Shown here: piece by piece, positions 7,340 through 14,436 of the stretch
How positions within the stretch are numbered: position 1 is the stretch's first letter
Layout: each line of letters opens with the position of its first letter
Assembly (NCBI GenBank): GCA_030592465.1
Contig: JAUVJB010000033.1
Coordinates: 1-17,905, forward strand
DNA: 17,905 bases
From: Bacteroidota bacterium
GTDB taxonomy: Bacteria > Bacteroidota > Bacteroidia > Bacteroidales > B39-G9
Reading direction: 5' to 3'
Position numbers and translations under genes: made by a program
The notes under the pieces: generated by a model
What the model was told of the DNA's origin: nothing
The model's database searches: none
Seen by the model: only the letters and a program-made list of their open reading frames with translations

Positions 7340-9490
7340 ATGAAAAAATCAATATTAATTTTATTTCTATTAAGTTGTTTTTCAAGCGTTTTGATTGCAC
7401 AGCAAAAACAATTAACAATTAAAGACGCAGTTATAGGTCAGTGGCAAGATTTATATCCAAGCTATATTAAGCAACTTAAATGGAGAGACAAAACAGATTT
7501 TTATACCTTTACTGAAAATAATAATTTGGTTCAATCCGGCGTATCTTCTTCAAAATCAGATACTTTAATTTATCTAAACGATATTAATAATGTATTGCAT
7601 AACAATACTATTGATTCAATAATAAACTTCCCTTCATATACATGGAAAGATAAAAACTCAATTCAATTTTCTTATAAAAATCATTTTTTGGTTTATAATG
7701 TTACTTCAAAAAAATTTGATATTAATATAAGTTATGATAAGAAAGCTGAGAATGTTGATGTTTGTGACGAAACATTTAACATTGCTTATACTATCGACAA
7801 TAATTTATATATAGTTGACAAAACATCAAAAATAAGCACTGTAACAAACGATGAGGATAAAGATTTTGTGAATGGGCAAATTGCAAGTCGTAACGAGTTT
7901 GGTATTTATAAAGGCACATTTTGGTCTCCAAAAGGTAATTATCTTGCTTTTTATCGTAAAGATAATCATGATGTTAAAAATTTTCCTCTAATCGATATTA
8001 CTAAAAGAGAAGCTGAAGTTGAAAACACAAAGTATCCTATGGCAGGCATGAGCAGCGAACATATTAGTCTTGGTGTTTATAATGTTGCTACAGGAAAAAT
8101 TTTATTTATTGAAGGTGAAGACACAACTTCCGAAAAATATTTAACCAATATCAGCTGGGGACCAAACGAAAAATATATTTACATTGCTGTGCTAAATCGT
8201 GAACAAAATCACATGAAATTAAATAAATATGATATTGCAACCGGTAAATTAGTAAAAACATTATTTGAAGAAAAAAGCGATAAATATGTTGAGCCTCAGC
8301 ATACTTTAACCTTTCTTAAAACAAAACCTAACGAATTTTTATATCAAACCCGAAAAGACGGATATAACCATATTTACATTTATAATACTGCCGGAAAATT
8401 GATTGAGAAATTAACCAAAGGTGATTATGAAGTTACTGATATTCTTGGTTTTGATTTGAATGAGACAAATTTATTTTATGTTTCAACTCAACAAAGCCCT
8501 ATTGAGAGACATGTTTATAAAGTAAATATTAAAACCGGTAAAGTAATAAAACTAACTAAAAAAACCGGTACTCATAATTGTAAATTAAATAAAAATGGCA
8601 AATATTTAATTGATACATATTCAAACACAAAAATCCCGCGGGTTTATAATATCATAACAAATAAAGGAGAAATAGTCAAGAATTTATTAACATCAGACAA
8701 CCCTTTAAAAGATTACACTTTAGGAGAGATGGAGATTGGCACAATAAAAGCGGCTGATGGTAAAACAAATATTTATTACAGATTAATTAAACCGGTTAAT
8801 TTTGACCCTAACAAAAAATATCCGGCTATTATCTATGTTTATGGAGGTCCGCATGCTCAATTAATTAATAACAGATGGTTGGGCAATGCAAGAATGTGGC
8901 AATATTATATGGCTCAAAAAGGTTACGTAATGTTAACAGTTGACAATAGAGGCTCAGCTAACAGAGGTTTAGAGTTTGAAAATGTTATTTTCCGTCAATG
9001 TGGTGTTAACGAAATGGCTGACCAGATGAAAGGCATTGACTTTCTCAAAAGTTTGGGTTATGTCGATATGAACAGAATTGGTGTTCATGGCTGGAGTTAT
9101 GGTGGTTTTATGACTACATCATTAATCACTAATTATCCTGATATTTTTAAAGTAGCTGTTGCCGGAGGTCCTGTTATTGATTGGAAATATTACGAGGTTA
9201 TGTATGGTGAACGTTATATGGATAAACCTGATGAAAATCCTGAAGGATATAAAAACGCCTCATTAATAGATAAAGCTAAAGATTTAAAAGGTAAGTTATT
9301 GATAATTCAAGGAGGTATTGACAAAACAGTTGTTTTTCAAAATAGCTTAAGTTTTATTAGAGAATGTGTTAAAAATAATATTCCCGTTGATTACTTTATT
9401 TATCCGAGAGCTAAACATAATGTAAGAGGTTATGATAGAATCCATTTAATGGATAAAGTATCAAACTATTTTGATGATTATTTAAAATAG
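7340..9490 (+). CDS. S9 family dipeptidyl-peptidase IV-like serine peptidase, secreted
   Basis: A 716-aa exported peptidase expected to remove N-terminal dipeptides, classically Xaa-Pro, from peptides in the periplasm. A Sec signal peptide covers residues 1-20, ending in IAQ. Residues about 50-450 form the DPP-IV beta-propeller, and about 480-716 the alpha/beta-hydrolase domain. The nucleophile Ser586 lies in GWSYGG, Asp661 in GGIDKTVVFQ aligns with human DPP4 Asp708, and His693 in RAKHNV completes the triad. Tyr501 in VYGGP fits the oxyanion tyrosine. The DPP-IV double-Glu site reads Asn185-Glu186 in NEFGIYKG, so only one acidic residue is kept; this may alter substrate preference. The length is normal for bacterial members. 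The gene is divergent from the lipoprotein gene and is followed by a hairpin (9501-9523). It is probably monocistronic. Confidence 0.93.
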   Translation: MKKSILILFLLSCFSSVLIAQQKQLTIKDAVIGQWQDLYPSYIKQLKWRDKTDFYTFTENNNLVQSGVSSSKSDTLIYLNDINNVLHNNTIDSIINFPSYTWKDKNSIQFSYKNHFLVYNVTSKKFDINISYDKKAENVDVCDETFNIAYTIDNNLYIVDKTSKISTVTNDEDKDFVNGQIASRNEFGIYKGTFWSPKGNYLAFYRKDNHDVKNFPLIDITKREAEVENTKYPMAGMSSEHISLGVYNVATGKILFIEGEDTTSEKYLTNISWGPNEKYIYIAVLNREQNHMKLNKYDIATGKLVKTLFEEKSDKYVEPQHTLTFLKTKPNEFLYQTRKDGYNHIYIYNTAGKLIEKLTKGDYEVTDILGFDLNETNLFYVSTQQSPIERHVYKVNIKTGKVIKLTKKTGTHNCKLNKNGKYLIDTYSNTKIPRVYNIITNKGEIVKNLLTSDNPLKDYTLGEMEIGTIKAADGKTNIYYRLIKPVNFDPNKKYPAIIYVYGGPHAQLINNRWLGNARMWQYYMAQKGYVMLTVDNRGSANRGLEFENVIFRQCGVNEMADQMKGIDFLKSLGYVDMNRIGVHGWSYGGFMTTSLITNYPDIFKVAVAGGPVIDWKYYEVMYGERYMDKPDENPEGYKNASLIDKAKDLKGKLLIIQGGIDKTVVFQNSLSFIRECVKNNIPVDYFIYPRAKHNVRGYDRIHLMDKVSNYFDDYLK

Positions 9491-9500
9491 ATATTTTTGT

Positions 9501-9523
9501 GCCACAAGTTACAAACTTGCGGC
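9501..9523 (+). repeat. Hairpin just past the S9 peptidase gene
   Basis: Arms GCCACAAGTT and AACTTGCGGC pair at 9 of 10 positions around a 3-nt ACA loop, starting 10 nt after the peptidase stop codon. No T-tract follows. It has the same arm length and loop size as the other gene-end hairpins in this window. A role as a 3'-end structure or terminator is possible. Confidence 0.55.
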
Positions 9524-9593
9524 AGTTGAGAGTAGTTGAATCTACAATTAATAAACAACACTTTTATAAATTATTTTTTACCTTTACGTGTTG

Positions 9594-9601
9594 TATCTTT
9601 G
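9594..9601 (+). promoter_or_regulatory. Candidate Bacteroidota -7 promoter box upstream of the XRE remnant
   Basis: TATCTTTG matches the TAnnTTTG -7 consensus exactly, 41 nt before the ATG at 9643. A TTTTTT run about 20 nt upstream is a weak stand-in for the -33 TTTG box. It could drive the truncated regulator and perhaps the downstream toxin-antitoxin pair. Confidence 0.45.
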
Positions 9602-9642
9602 TAAAATCAAGCATTAATAAAAAAAAATTAACATCTATCCGT

Positions 9643-9747
9643 ATGGATTTTGGTAACAAAATAGCACAATTAAAAAAAAATAAAAAATTATTGAGAAATG
9701 AACTTGGTGAAATAATTTATACTTCACAGAATGGAGCTTACTTATAA
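9643..9747 (+). pseudogene. Truncated XRE-family helix-turn-helix regulator
   Basis: From the ATG at 9643 the frame gives 34 residues, MDFGNKIAQLKKNKKLLRNE then LGEIIYTSQNGAYL. This resembles the first half of an XRE/Cro-type HTH domain (pattern GxxIxxLRKxKxLtQxELgexigtSQ). A TAA stop at 9745-9747 ends it within the HTH, before the segment that normally follows the recognition helix. The same frame is open upstream to a GTG (9499), but that part overlaps the hairpin after the peptidase gene and looks non-coding. It is most likely a decayed regulator. Confidence 0.45.
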
Positions 9748-9894
9748 CGAGTGCCTATTTAACTAATCGTTTTTAACAATTATAAATTTTCAATTATCTG
9801 TTACTAATTTGCTTGAGTAATAATGTCGTTACAAACGAGCGACAGATGAGACTTTAAAACTAAACAAACTTATGCTTATTAAACTCTTAATACC
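9748..9894. other. Spacer between XRE remnant and antitoxin gene
   Basis: 147 bp with no coding potential. It holds an imperfect TCGTTACAAACGA inverted motif near 9828-9840 and no exact TAnnTTTG box. The antitoxin promoter is therefore not identified here. Confidence 0.3.
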
Positions 9895-10101
9895 ATGAAA
9901 ATATTACTTGACATAAGTGACAATAAAGCTGTTTTCTTCATGGAAGTGCTGAGGAACTTTTCTTTCGTAAAGGCTACACACCTTACCGAGAACAAAGCAG
10001 AATTATTAAAGGATTTAAAGGAGGCAACGGAAGAAATAAAACTGGCTAAACAAGGTAAAATAAAGATACAATCTGCTAAAGATTTTCTTAATGAACTTTA
10101 G
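9895..10101 (+). CDS. Antitoxin of a type II RelE/ParE-type toxin-antitoxin pair
   Basis: A 68-aa protein whose beginning (MKILLDISDNKAVFFMEVLR) and end (AKDFLNEL) match, from memory, a common Bacteroidota antitoxin family found directly upstream of RelE-like toxins. The C-terminal half is helical and charged (KEATEEIKLAKQGKIK), consistent with a toxin-wrapping segment. The start at 9895 gives the full N-terminal strand; an internal ATG at 9940 would lose it. Such antitoxins bind and neutralise the cognate mRNA-interferase-like toxin and usually repress their own promoter. The toxin frame follows in the same reading frame only 9 nt after this stop. Confidence 0.7.
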   Translation: MKILLDISDNKAVFFMEVLRNFSFVKATHLTENKAELLKDLKEATEEIKLAKQGKIKIQSAKDFLNEL

Positions 10102-10110
10102 GCATTGTAA

Positions 10111-10431
10111 AGCCTTAGTATAGAAATTACCGACAAATTTAAGCGTAGAGCCAAACTGTTGCTTAAAAAATTCCCTTCTTTCAAACAGGATTTAAGCAAT
10201 CTTATCAATTCTCTTGAAAGTAATCCAATGCAAGGCACGCCCATTGGTAATGATTGCTATAAAATAAGATTGGCTATTAAGTCCAAAGGTAAAGGCAAAT
10301 CCGGTGGTGCAAGGGTTATTACGCATGTTTACGTATCGAAAACTACTGTTTACTTACTTATTATCTACGATAAATCAGATCAAAAAAATATCTCTGATAA
10401 CGAATTGAAGGAACTTCGGAATAATATTTGA
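10111..10431 (+). CDS. RelE/ParE-family toxin, no standard start codon at its N-terminus
   Basis: The open frame begins directly after a TAA at 10108-10110 and encodes 106 residues: SLSIEITDKFKRRAKLLLKK, FPSFKQDLSNLINSLESNP, then GTPIGNDCYKIRLAIKSKGK, SGGARVITHVYVS and LLIIYDKSDQ. This is a full RelE-like fold, with the KIRLAIKSKGKGKSGGARVI core typical of a Bacteroidota toxin family that pairs with the upstream antitoxin. No ATG or GTG exists in frame before the conserved N-terminal strand. The first TTG (10159) would delete that strand and helix 1. Initiation at ATA (10120) or ATT (10126), or inactivation by start-codon loss, are the options. If active it would cleave mRNA or inhibit translation. 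Confidence 0.7.
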   Translation, partial: SLSIEITDKFKRRAKLLLKKFPSFKQDLSNLINSLESNPMQGTPIGNDCYKIRLAIKSKGKGKSGGARVITHVYVSKTTVYLLIIYDKSDQKNISDNELKELRNNI

Positions 10432-10509
10432 CCTCTTTAACCTGATTAATTAGCTTCGTTGAGCACTTCACGGTTCATAAATTTTCGTTATGAGAGTTGA
10501 AAGTACATC

Positions 10510-10586
10510 GCTCTTTTGGATTTGCAAAGCTAAAATTTTGTTTGCTTTCTTTTATTTAGACTTTCGGATTGCAAATCCGAAAGAGC
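10510..10586 (+). repeat. Nested hairpin downstream of the toxin gene
   Basis: A perfect hairpin CTTTCGGATT-GCA-AATCCGAAAG (10561-10583, 10-bp arms, 3-nt loop) is followed within about 10 nt by a T-rich TTGTTTTTT tract (10590-10598), so it could act as a terminator for plus-strand transcription. A larger inverted repeat pairs 10510-10527 with 10569-10586 at 17 of 18 positions, giving two competing folds. Confidence 0.55.
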
Positions 10587-10606
10587 AGGTTGTTTTTTAC
10601 ATAAAT

Positions 10607-10622
10607 ACGCACAGCAGTGCGT
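10607..10622 (-). repeat. Hairpin repeat just past the tsaC stop (GCAC/GTGC type)
   Basis: ACGCAC/GTGCGT arms flank a 4-nt loop, 14 nt beyond the tsaC stop codon. The GTGCGTCTCTAC segment (10617-10628) is identical to 6111-6122 after the lipoprotein gene, so both are copies of one repeat placed at the same position relative to a minus-strand gene. Confidence 0.6.
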
Positions 10623-10636
10623 CTCTACCACTAATT

Positions 10637-11200
10637 TTATTCTCTAATAATTTTAATCTTACCATCATTCCATAGTTTTATTATGCTCGAAGGTTGGGAC
10701 ACAAAACTTTCTTCTTGTCTCCATTCAACAACATAATCAACATTATCAATTATTTCAGGATTAATATCAAAGAAATTTTTTGGATATTTGTCTCCGCTAA
10801 AATTTGCAGAAGTTGAAACAATAGGTTTTCTAAATTTTGAAATTAACTTATTGCAAAACTCATCATTAATAACACGAATACCAACACTACCATCAACGTT
10901 AACAAGGTTTTTTGCAAGATTTCTCGCCTTTTCAAAAATTATAGTTATTGGTTTATCAGAAAATTCAATTAAGTCGTAAGCAATATCAGGAACGGTTTCA
11001 ACATAACTGTTAAGGCGATTAATATTATCAATAAGAATGATTAAACTTTTAGTATCAGGGCGTTTTTTTAAAAAAAAAACTTTTTGTACAGCTTCTTCGT
11101 TTGTTGCATCGCAGCCAATACCCCAAATGGTATCGGTAGGGTATAAAATTACTCCTCCATTTTGTAAAACCTGAACAGCCTTTTTTATATCATTCTGCAT
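10637..11200 (-). CDS. tsaC: Threonylcarbamoyl-AMP synthase, short YrdC/TsaC type
   Basis: A 187-aa cytoplasmic enzyme that makes L-threonylcarbamoyladenylate from threonine, bicarbonate and ATP, the first step of the universal tRNA t6A37 modification. Family signatures: PTDTIWGIGCDA (21-32), KKRP (45-48) followed by KS (51-52), PITIIF (84-89), VGIRV (106-110) and STSANFSG (129-136). These are the nucleotide- and substrate-binding elements of the YrdC fold. The length fits the single-domain TsaC form, not the longer Sua5 form with an extra C-terminal domain. The ATG gives the usual helix before the first strand. It stands alone between a toxin-antitoxin patch and dapD; the 271-bp gap upstream holds a repeat element and no clear promoter box. 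Confidence 0.93.
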   Translation of the reverse strand: MQNDIKKAVQVLQNGGVILYPTDTIWGIGCDATNEEAVQKVFFLKKRPDTKSLIILIDNINRLNSYVETVPDIAYDLIEFSDKPITIIFEKARNLAKNLVNVDGSVGIRVINDEFCNKLISKFRKPIVSTSANFSGDKYPKNFFDINPEIIDNVDYVVEWRQEESFVSQPSSIIKLWNDGKIKIIRE

Positions 11201-11250
11201 AATAAAAATTTTTATAATATCTGTAAGACGATATTTTTACTTTGAATTGA

Positions 11251-11400
11251 TTGTCATTAGTTGTCATTACGCTTCGCTGTCATTTGTTTCACGTCATTTG
11301 TTTCACCGCCTGCCCCGTAGCGAAGCATATCGGGGTCATTTGGCTGCGCCGTCATTTAATTGTTTAATGACCATCAATGACAATTTAATAACGAACAATG
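11251..11400. repeat. Dispersed TGTCATT/AATGACA intergenic repeat, copy 2
   Basis: Outer arms TTGTCATT..TTGTCATT (11251-11268) and AATGAC..AATGACAA (11366-11383) pair at 15 of 18 positions. The core contains CCTGCCCCGTAGCGAAGC with a CCCCG/CGGGG hairpin (11313-11317 and 11331-11335). The same core occurs in inverse orientation near 14283-14302 and in diverged form at 61-85. No ORF is supported. It fills most of the tsaC-dapD gap. Confidence 0.7.
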
Positions 11401-11405
11401 ACTCT

Positions 11406-11439
11406 GACTCTTCCAGGTCTTTCAGACTCTGGAAGGTCT
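11406..11439 (-). repeat. 34-nt hairpin element after dapD
   Basis: On the minus strand the element folds as CTTCCAG-A-GTCT-GAA-AGAC-CTGGAAG: a 7-bp outer stem, a bulged A, a 4-bp inner stem and a GAA loop. It begins 32 nt after the dapD stop codon. A related 34-nt element after recJ differs on both sides of the inner stem but keeps pairing. There is no strong T-tract downstream. Confidence 0.65.
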
Positions 11440-11471
11440 AATAAATTTACTCAACCATAGATTAATAAACA

Positions 11472-12290
11472 CTAAACAGCAACATTAAAATCGCGTAAAG
11501 CATTGTTTAGCGAAGTTTTTAAATCAGTTGAAGCTTTTCGTTTACCAATAATTAATGCACAAGGAACCTGATATTTACCTGCAGGAAATTTTTTTGGTCT
11601 GCTACCCGGGATAACAACTGAACGTGCAGGTATAACGCCTTTATATTCAACAGGTTCACTGTTTGTAACATCATAAATTTTTGTTGATTTGGTAATAACA
11701 ACATTTGCTCCGAGAACAGCCTCTTTCTCAATTTTCACACCTTCAACAATTATACAACGAGAGCCAATAAAACAATTATCTTCAATAATAACAGGTGCAG
11801 CTTGAACAGGTTCTAAAACGCCACCAATACCAACACCTCCGCTAAGATGTACTCTTTTACCTATCTGTGCACATGAACCAACTGTTACCCAAGTGTCAAC
11901 CATAGTACCTTCGTCAACATAAGCGCCAATATTAACATACGACGGCATCATTATTACACCTTTTGCAAGGTATGAGCCATATCGTGCTATTGCATGAGGA
12001 ACTATACGAACCTGTAATTTTTCGAAATCTTTTTTTAATGCAATCTTGTCGCGAAACTCAAAAGGTCCCAGCTCAATTGTTTGCATTTTCTGAATTGGGA
12101 AATACATTAATACTGCTTTCTTAACCCACTCATTAACAGACCATTCACTGTTATTTTTTTCAGCAACACGCAATTTTCCTTTATCTAAAAGTTCAATTGT
12201 TTCTTTTATTGCATCAATAGTTTGATTTTCTTTTAGAAAAGACCTGTCTTCCCATGCATTTTCTATTAACTCTTTATATTTACTATACAT
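11472..12290 (-). CDS. dapD: 2,3,4,5-tetrahydropyridine-2,6-dicarboxylate N-succinyltransferase
   Basis: A 272-aa cytoplasmic enzyme of the succinylase branch of diaminopimelate/lysine synthesis. It transfers succinyl from succinyl-CoA to tetrahydrodipicolinate. A helical N-terminal domain (1-100) precedes a left-handed beta-helix of hexapeptide repeats (about 105-230). The diagnostic blocks are YVDEGTMVDTW (124-134), VGSCAQIGKRVHLSGGVGIG (137-156), GVLEPVQA (157-164), IIEDNCFIGSR (168-178) and VEGV (182-185). The length matches the E. coli enzyme (274 aa). It is expected to be a trimer. It lies 54 bp downstream of recJ on the same strand, with a 34-nt hairpin element in the gap, so readthrough from recJ is possible but uncertain. 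No other dap genes are in the window. Confidence 0.96.
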   Translation of the reverse strand: MYSKYKELIENAWEDRSFLKENQTIDAIKETIELLDKGKLRVAEKNNSEWSVNEWVKKAVLMYFPIQKMQTIELGPFEFRDKIALKKDFEKLQVRIVPHAIARYGSYLAKGVIMMPSYVNIGAYVDEGTMVDTWVTVGSCAQIGKRVHLSGGVGIGGVLEPVQAAPVIIEDNCFIGSRCIIVEGVKIEKEAVLGANVVITKSTKIYDVTNSEPVEYKGVIPARSVVIPGSRPKKFPAGKYQVPCALIIGKRKASTDLKTSLNNALRDFNVAV

Positions 12291-12311
12291 AATTATTCTT
12301 TTTTTTAATCC

Positions 12312-12345
12312 GACACTTCCAGGTTCTTCGAACTCCGGAAGGTCT
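12312..12345 (-). repeat. 34-nt hairpin element touching the recJ stop codon
   Basis: On the minus strand it folds as CTTCC-GG-A-GTTC-GAA-GAAC-CT-GGAAG, with a G-U wobble in the outer stem and the same bulged A and GAA loop as the element after dapD. Its first base is the last base of the recJ TGA. The wobble pairs only in the gene-strand RNA, which favours an RNA-level role. It sits inside the 54-bp recJ-dapD gap. Confidence 0.65.
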
Positions 12346-14069
12346 CAACAATTAATAATTTCTTTTATGTCTTTTACTTTTAACTGTATTGATGTGTTTC
12401 CGTTAAAATTATTTTCATCAATATTATAACATACACTAAATAATTGTTTTTCTTTTATTATATCATAACAATCAGATTGTCGAAAAGCAATAGCAGGCAA
12501 TGATTTATTAGTATTCCCTTTCTGAAGTAAACTTAATCTGAGATGATTTTTATCTTTACCTACAATTTTCCCGTTTCCGGTATCGAAAACATTCTCTGTA
12601 ACAAAAACAGGCGACATATTATTGGGTCCAAATGGTTGAAACTGTTTTAATATTCGATATAATTTCGGATTAATATCATCAAATTTAACTTTGGCATCAA
12701 TATTAATTTTAGGAATTAATTGGTCGGGCTTTATTTGTTGTGAAACAACTTGCTCAAACTTATCTTGAAAAGCTTTTAAATTTTCTTTTTTTAAAGATAA
12801 GCCTGCAGCAAATTTGTGTCCTCCAAAATTTTCCAGCAAATCTTTACAAGCATCAATAGCATTATAAAGATTAAACCCTTGAACCGATCGTGCTGAACCT
12901 GTAATCAGTCCATTAGATTGAGTTAGCACAATAGTCGGACGATAATAAGTCTCAATTAAACGCGAAGCAACAATACCAATAACACCTTTGTGCCATTTGG
13001 GATTATATAACACAGTAGTTTTTCTGTTTTTCAACTCCTCACTAACTTCAATCATTTTTAAAGCTTGTTGAGTTATTGTGCTGTCAAAATCTTTACGAGT
13101 ATTATTATTATCATTAATATCACTACTCATATTATTAGCTTTGTTAGTATCATCTGCTATTAGTAACTCAACAGCTTTTGCACCCGTTTCAATTCGTCCT
13201 GCAGCATTTATTCGCGGGCCTATTTTAAAAACAATATCAGTAATAAAAATCTCTTTTTTTTCTAATCCCGAGGTTTTTATTATTGACTTCAAGCCTAATT
13301 GAGGGTCATTATTTAATTTTTTCAAACCATAATAAGCAAGCACCCTATTCTCGTCAATAATTGGAACAATATCGGAAGCAATGCTAACAGCAGCTAAATC
13401 GAGATATGAAAAGACTTCATCATCAGAAATCTTATTACTTCTCGCAAATGCCTGAAGTAATTTAAACCCAACACCACAACCTGACAATTCTTTAAAAGGA
13501 TAATCACAGTCATTACGCTTAGGGTCAAGCACAGCAACAGCTTCGGGCAACATATCCCCGGGTGTATGATGATCGCAAATTATAAAATCAACATCTTTGT
13601 CATTGGCATAATCAATTTTTTCTACTGCCTTAATGCCACAGTCAAGTGCAATTACAAGCGAAAAATTATTTTCAGCCGCAAAATCAATGCCTTTGTATGA
13701 TATTCCATAACCTTCGCTATATCTATCAGGTATATAGTAATCAATATTAGGGTGTATTTTTTTGAAAAACGAATAAACCGTTGCTACTGCTGTAGTTCCA
13801 TCAACATCATAATCGCCGTAAACAAGTATTTTTTCATTATTTTTTATTGCTATATCTAAACGCCCAACAGCCATTTCCATATCTTTCATTAAGAAAGGAT
13901 CGTATAATTGGCTTAACTCAGGACGAAAAAATTGTTTTGCATCTTCAAAATTTGTTATACCTCTTTGTACTAATAAATTTGCTATTATTTCTGATACCGA
14001 AAGAGATTCTGCCAAATCATTAATCTTCTGTTCATCTTCTTTTGGTTTTATTATCCATTTTTTATCCAT
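12345..14069 (-). CDS. recJ: Single-stranded-DNA-specific exonuclease RecJ
   Basis: A 574-aa DHH-family 5'-3' ssDNA exonuclease acting in RecF-pathway recombination, mismatch repair and base-excision repair. DHH-domain motifs: YGDYDVDGTT (84-93), ALDCGI (141-146), CDHHTPG (165-171) and DLAAVSIASDIVPI (224-237), which supply the Asp/His metal ligands. GPRINAAGRI (284-293) follows, then the DHHA1 domain with GSARS (391-395) and GGHKFAAGLSL (416-426), and a C-terminal OB-like RecJ domain (about 460-574). The length is usual for RecJ. The ATG start is preceded by AT-rich DNA without an exact TAnnTTTG box. The TGA stop overlaps a 34-nt hairpin repeat. dapD follows 54 bp downstream with no functional link. 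Confidence 0.96.
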   Translation of the reverse strand: MDKKWIIKPKEDEQKINDLAESLSVSEIIANLLVQRGITNFEDAKQFFRPELSQLYDPFLMKDMEMAVGRLDIAIKNNEKILVYGDYDVDGTTAVATVYSFFKKIHPNIDYYIPDRYSEGYGISYKGIDFAAENNFSLVIALDCGIKAVEKIDYANDKDVDFIICDHHTPGDMLPEAVAVLDPKRNDCDYPFKELSGCGVGFKLLQAFARSNKISDDEVFSYLDLAAVSIASDIVPIIDENRVLAYYGLKKLNNDPQLGLKSIIKTSGLEKKEIFITDIVFKIGPRINAAGRIETGAKAVELLIADDTNKANNMSSDINDNNNTRKDFDSTITQQALKMIEVSEELKNRKTTVLYNPKWHKGVIGIVASRLIETYYRPTIVLTQSNGLITGSARSVQGFNLYNAIDACKDLLENFGGHKFAAGLSLKKENLKAFQDKFEQVVSQQIKPDQLIPKINIDAKVKFDDINPKLYRILKQFQPFGPNNMSPVFVTENVFDTGNGKIVGKDKNHLRLSLLQKGNTNKSLPAIAFRQSDCYDIIKEKQLFSVCYNIDENNFNGNTSIQLKVKDIKEIINC

Positions 14070-14187
14070 TATATTATTTTTAATTTAATCCGGTTCTGTT
14101 TTTTTGTTTCTCTAACTAATCTGCAAATAGAATATACTTTGAGAGGTTATATTTTGCACTTCGGCAAGCTCAGTAGAGCCGTAATAT
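14070..14187. other. Upstream region of recJ
   Basis: AT-rich leader DNA of recJ that must contain its promoter. No exact TAnnTTTG box is seen. A 63-codon minus-strand frame (14112-14303) crosses into the neighbouring repeat, has no protein-like features and is not considered a gene. Confidence 0.35.
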
Positions 14188-14400
14188 AATTTGTCATTTA
14201 GCTTTATTGACAATTTAAAACAATCAATGACTACTAATGACCCAGATACGCCCCAGTACAGTCGTTCCTCCTTACGGGGTAAACTTCGCCACGGGGCAGG
14301 CAATTAATGACTATCAATGACAATTAATGGCTATATGTTAATGTTATAATTGTTTTATAGTATATAAATTAGCTCAAATTATTACGAAGCAGAATATAAT
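14188..14400. repeat. Dispersed TGTCATT/AATGACA intergenic repeat, copy 3
   Basis: The segment carries TTGTCATT (14191-14198), several AATGAC/AATGACA heptamers (14226-14240 and 14306-14322) and a GGGGCAGGC core that is the inverse of the CCTGCCCC core in copy 2. Its right part (14333-14398) repeats 148-213 with 3 mismatches. It looks like a composite of two differently oriented units. There is no supported ORF. Confidence 0.7.
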
Positions 14401-14436
14401 AAAAAATTAAATTTACAATTTTATTTAAAATTTTAC

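Noticed and set aside
9499..9642. Upstream extension of the XRE remnant to a GTG start
   Set aside because: It overlaps the hairpin after the peptidase gene and the promoter box. The HTH-like similarity begins only at the ATG at 9643.
10490..10675. 61-codon plus-strand ORF
   Set aside because: It spans two hairpins and the end of tsaC on the other strand, with no domain or signal features.
11247..11441. 64-codon plus-strand ORF
   Set aside because: It is entirely within the dispersed repeat and the dapD 3' hairpin.
14112..14303. 63-codon minus-strand ORF
   Set aside because: It lies mostly inside the TGTCATT repeat copy 3, its composition is not protein-like, and the sequence is explained by the repeat.
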